Assembly (NCBI RefSeq): GCF_047263945.1
Contig: NZ_JBLAVB010000006.1
Coordinates: 1-64,000 of the forward strand
Length of the DNA: 64,000 nucleotides
Source of the DNA: Rhodospirillum sp047263945
Lineage (GTDB): Bacteria; Pseudomonadota; Alphaproteobacteria; Rhodospirillales; Rhodospirillaceae
Reading direction: 5' to 3'
A model generated the notes under the pieces. That model saw only the letters and a program-made list of their open reading frames with translations, did no database searches and was not told the origin of the DNA. The position numbers were made by a program, and so were the translations under genes. Within the stretch, counting starts at the first letter, position 1, and every line of letters starts with the position of its first letter. This document shows, piece by piece, positions 63,614 to 64,000 of the stretch.

Positions 63614-64000
63614 TCACTCGTCGGGGAAGAGACAGCCCTTCTGTTTCAATGTGGCATCAACCCAACTTCTGTCATTGGTCCGCGCCTTGATCGCTTCCAT
63701 CTGGCGCGTTTCGGCGGCATGCTTGGCCCGCGTGGCTGCCAGGACCTCCTCTGCCATGTCCAGCGGAACCGCGACAACACCGTCACTGTCGCCAAGGATC
63801 AAATCCCCCGGCTCAACGACCATTCCCTCCAGGCTGATCGGCACGTTGATTTCGCCCGGGCCGTCCTTGTAGGGCCCCCGGTGGCTCACGCCAGCGGCGA
63901 AGATTGGCAAGTTGACCTCGCGGAAGGCGTCCAGATCACGAATGGCGCCGTACAGCACGAAACCAGAGACCCCACGATTGATGGCATGGGCCAACATCAG
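63614..64000 (-). CDS. RraA-like aldolase family protein (partial, N-terminus cut by window end)
   Basis: At least 128 C-terminal residues; the 5' part lies beyond 64000. The sequence HAINRGVSGFVLYGAIRDLDAF matches the RraA/4-hydroxy-4-methyl-2-oxoglutarate aldolase fold (G-x-V-x-D-G-A-x-R-D, with Tyr replacing the usual Asp before Gly), and EPGDLILGDSDGVVAVP is the conserved C-terminal D-x-D-G-V motif. Family members are metal-dependent retro-aldolases in aromatic and sugar-acid degradation, or RNase E regulators. The operon context favours a catabolic aldolase. It would be the first visible gene of the transport and catabolism block, ending just before the TctC leader. Confidence 0.9.
   Translation of the reverse strand: MMLAHAINRGVSGFVLYGAIRDLDAFREVNLPIFAAGVSHRGPYKDGPGEINVPISLEGMVVEPGDLILGDSDGVVAVPLDMAEEVLAATRAKHAAETRQMEAIKARTNDRSWVDATLKQKGCLFPDE

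Noticed and set aside
1..64000. Phosphopantetheinyl transferase, cas genes, tRNA or rRNA genes
   Set aside because: Looked for and not found in the window; the PPTase needed by the carrier domains must be encoded elsewhere.

Overview
This 64-kb window looks like a chromosomal segment of a GC-rich alphaproteobacterium, probably of the Rhodospirillales type. That placement is inferred from base composition, from tripartite tricarboxylate (TTT) and TRAP carriers lying side by side, and from intergenic hairpin repeats. No rRNA or other marker gene is present to confirm it.

Layout: (1) 1-414 is the leader-distal end of a CRISPR array; cas genes would lie to the left. (2) 439-2970 (-) is an unrecognised 843-residue protein ending 24 nt from the array. 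(3) 3410-52277 is a large divergent biosynthetic locus. Its minus-strand operon (37756 to 3410) encodes a PKS, a PKS/aminotransferase/NRPS hybrid, two giant NRPS(-PKS) proteins, a glycosyltransferase, a type II thioesterase and a polysaccharide pyruvyl transferase-like protein. Its plus-strand arm (38328 to 52277) encodes a 208-residue unknown protein followed by three PUFA-synthase-like proteins (KS-AT-3xACP-KR; KS-CLF-AT-DH; ER-ACP). The two arms are separated by a 571-nt A+T-rich region. (4) 52557-54319 holds a small DUF6429-like gene and an MFS exporter among several palindromic repeats. (5) 54550-64000 (-) is a solute uptake and catabolism block: SMP-30/lactonase, TRAP DctPQM, a lone TctC, an amidohydrolase, TctABC and a partial RraA-like aldolase.

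Proposed working of the locus (inference): the PUFA-like enzymes build an acyl chain; the minus-strand PKSs extend it, C-methylate it and convert a beta-keto group to a beta-amine; the NRPSs then add residues including threonine and serine (both read from the adenylation pockets), a malonate extension of serine, and a D-configured residue; a thioesterase releases the product. Glycosyl and pyruvyl transfer would make a glycolipopeptide. Odd features are two acyltransferase relics without the catalytic serine, two C-PCP modules with no adenylation domain, tandem condensation domains, and a carrier domain fused to the enoyl reductase. The combination recalls zeamine/fabclavine loci (PUFA synthase plus NRPS/PKS) and iturin/microcystin loci (PKS-aminotransferase-NRPS), but I do not recognise it as any known locus.
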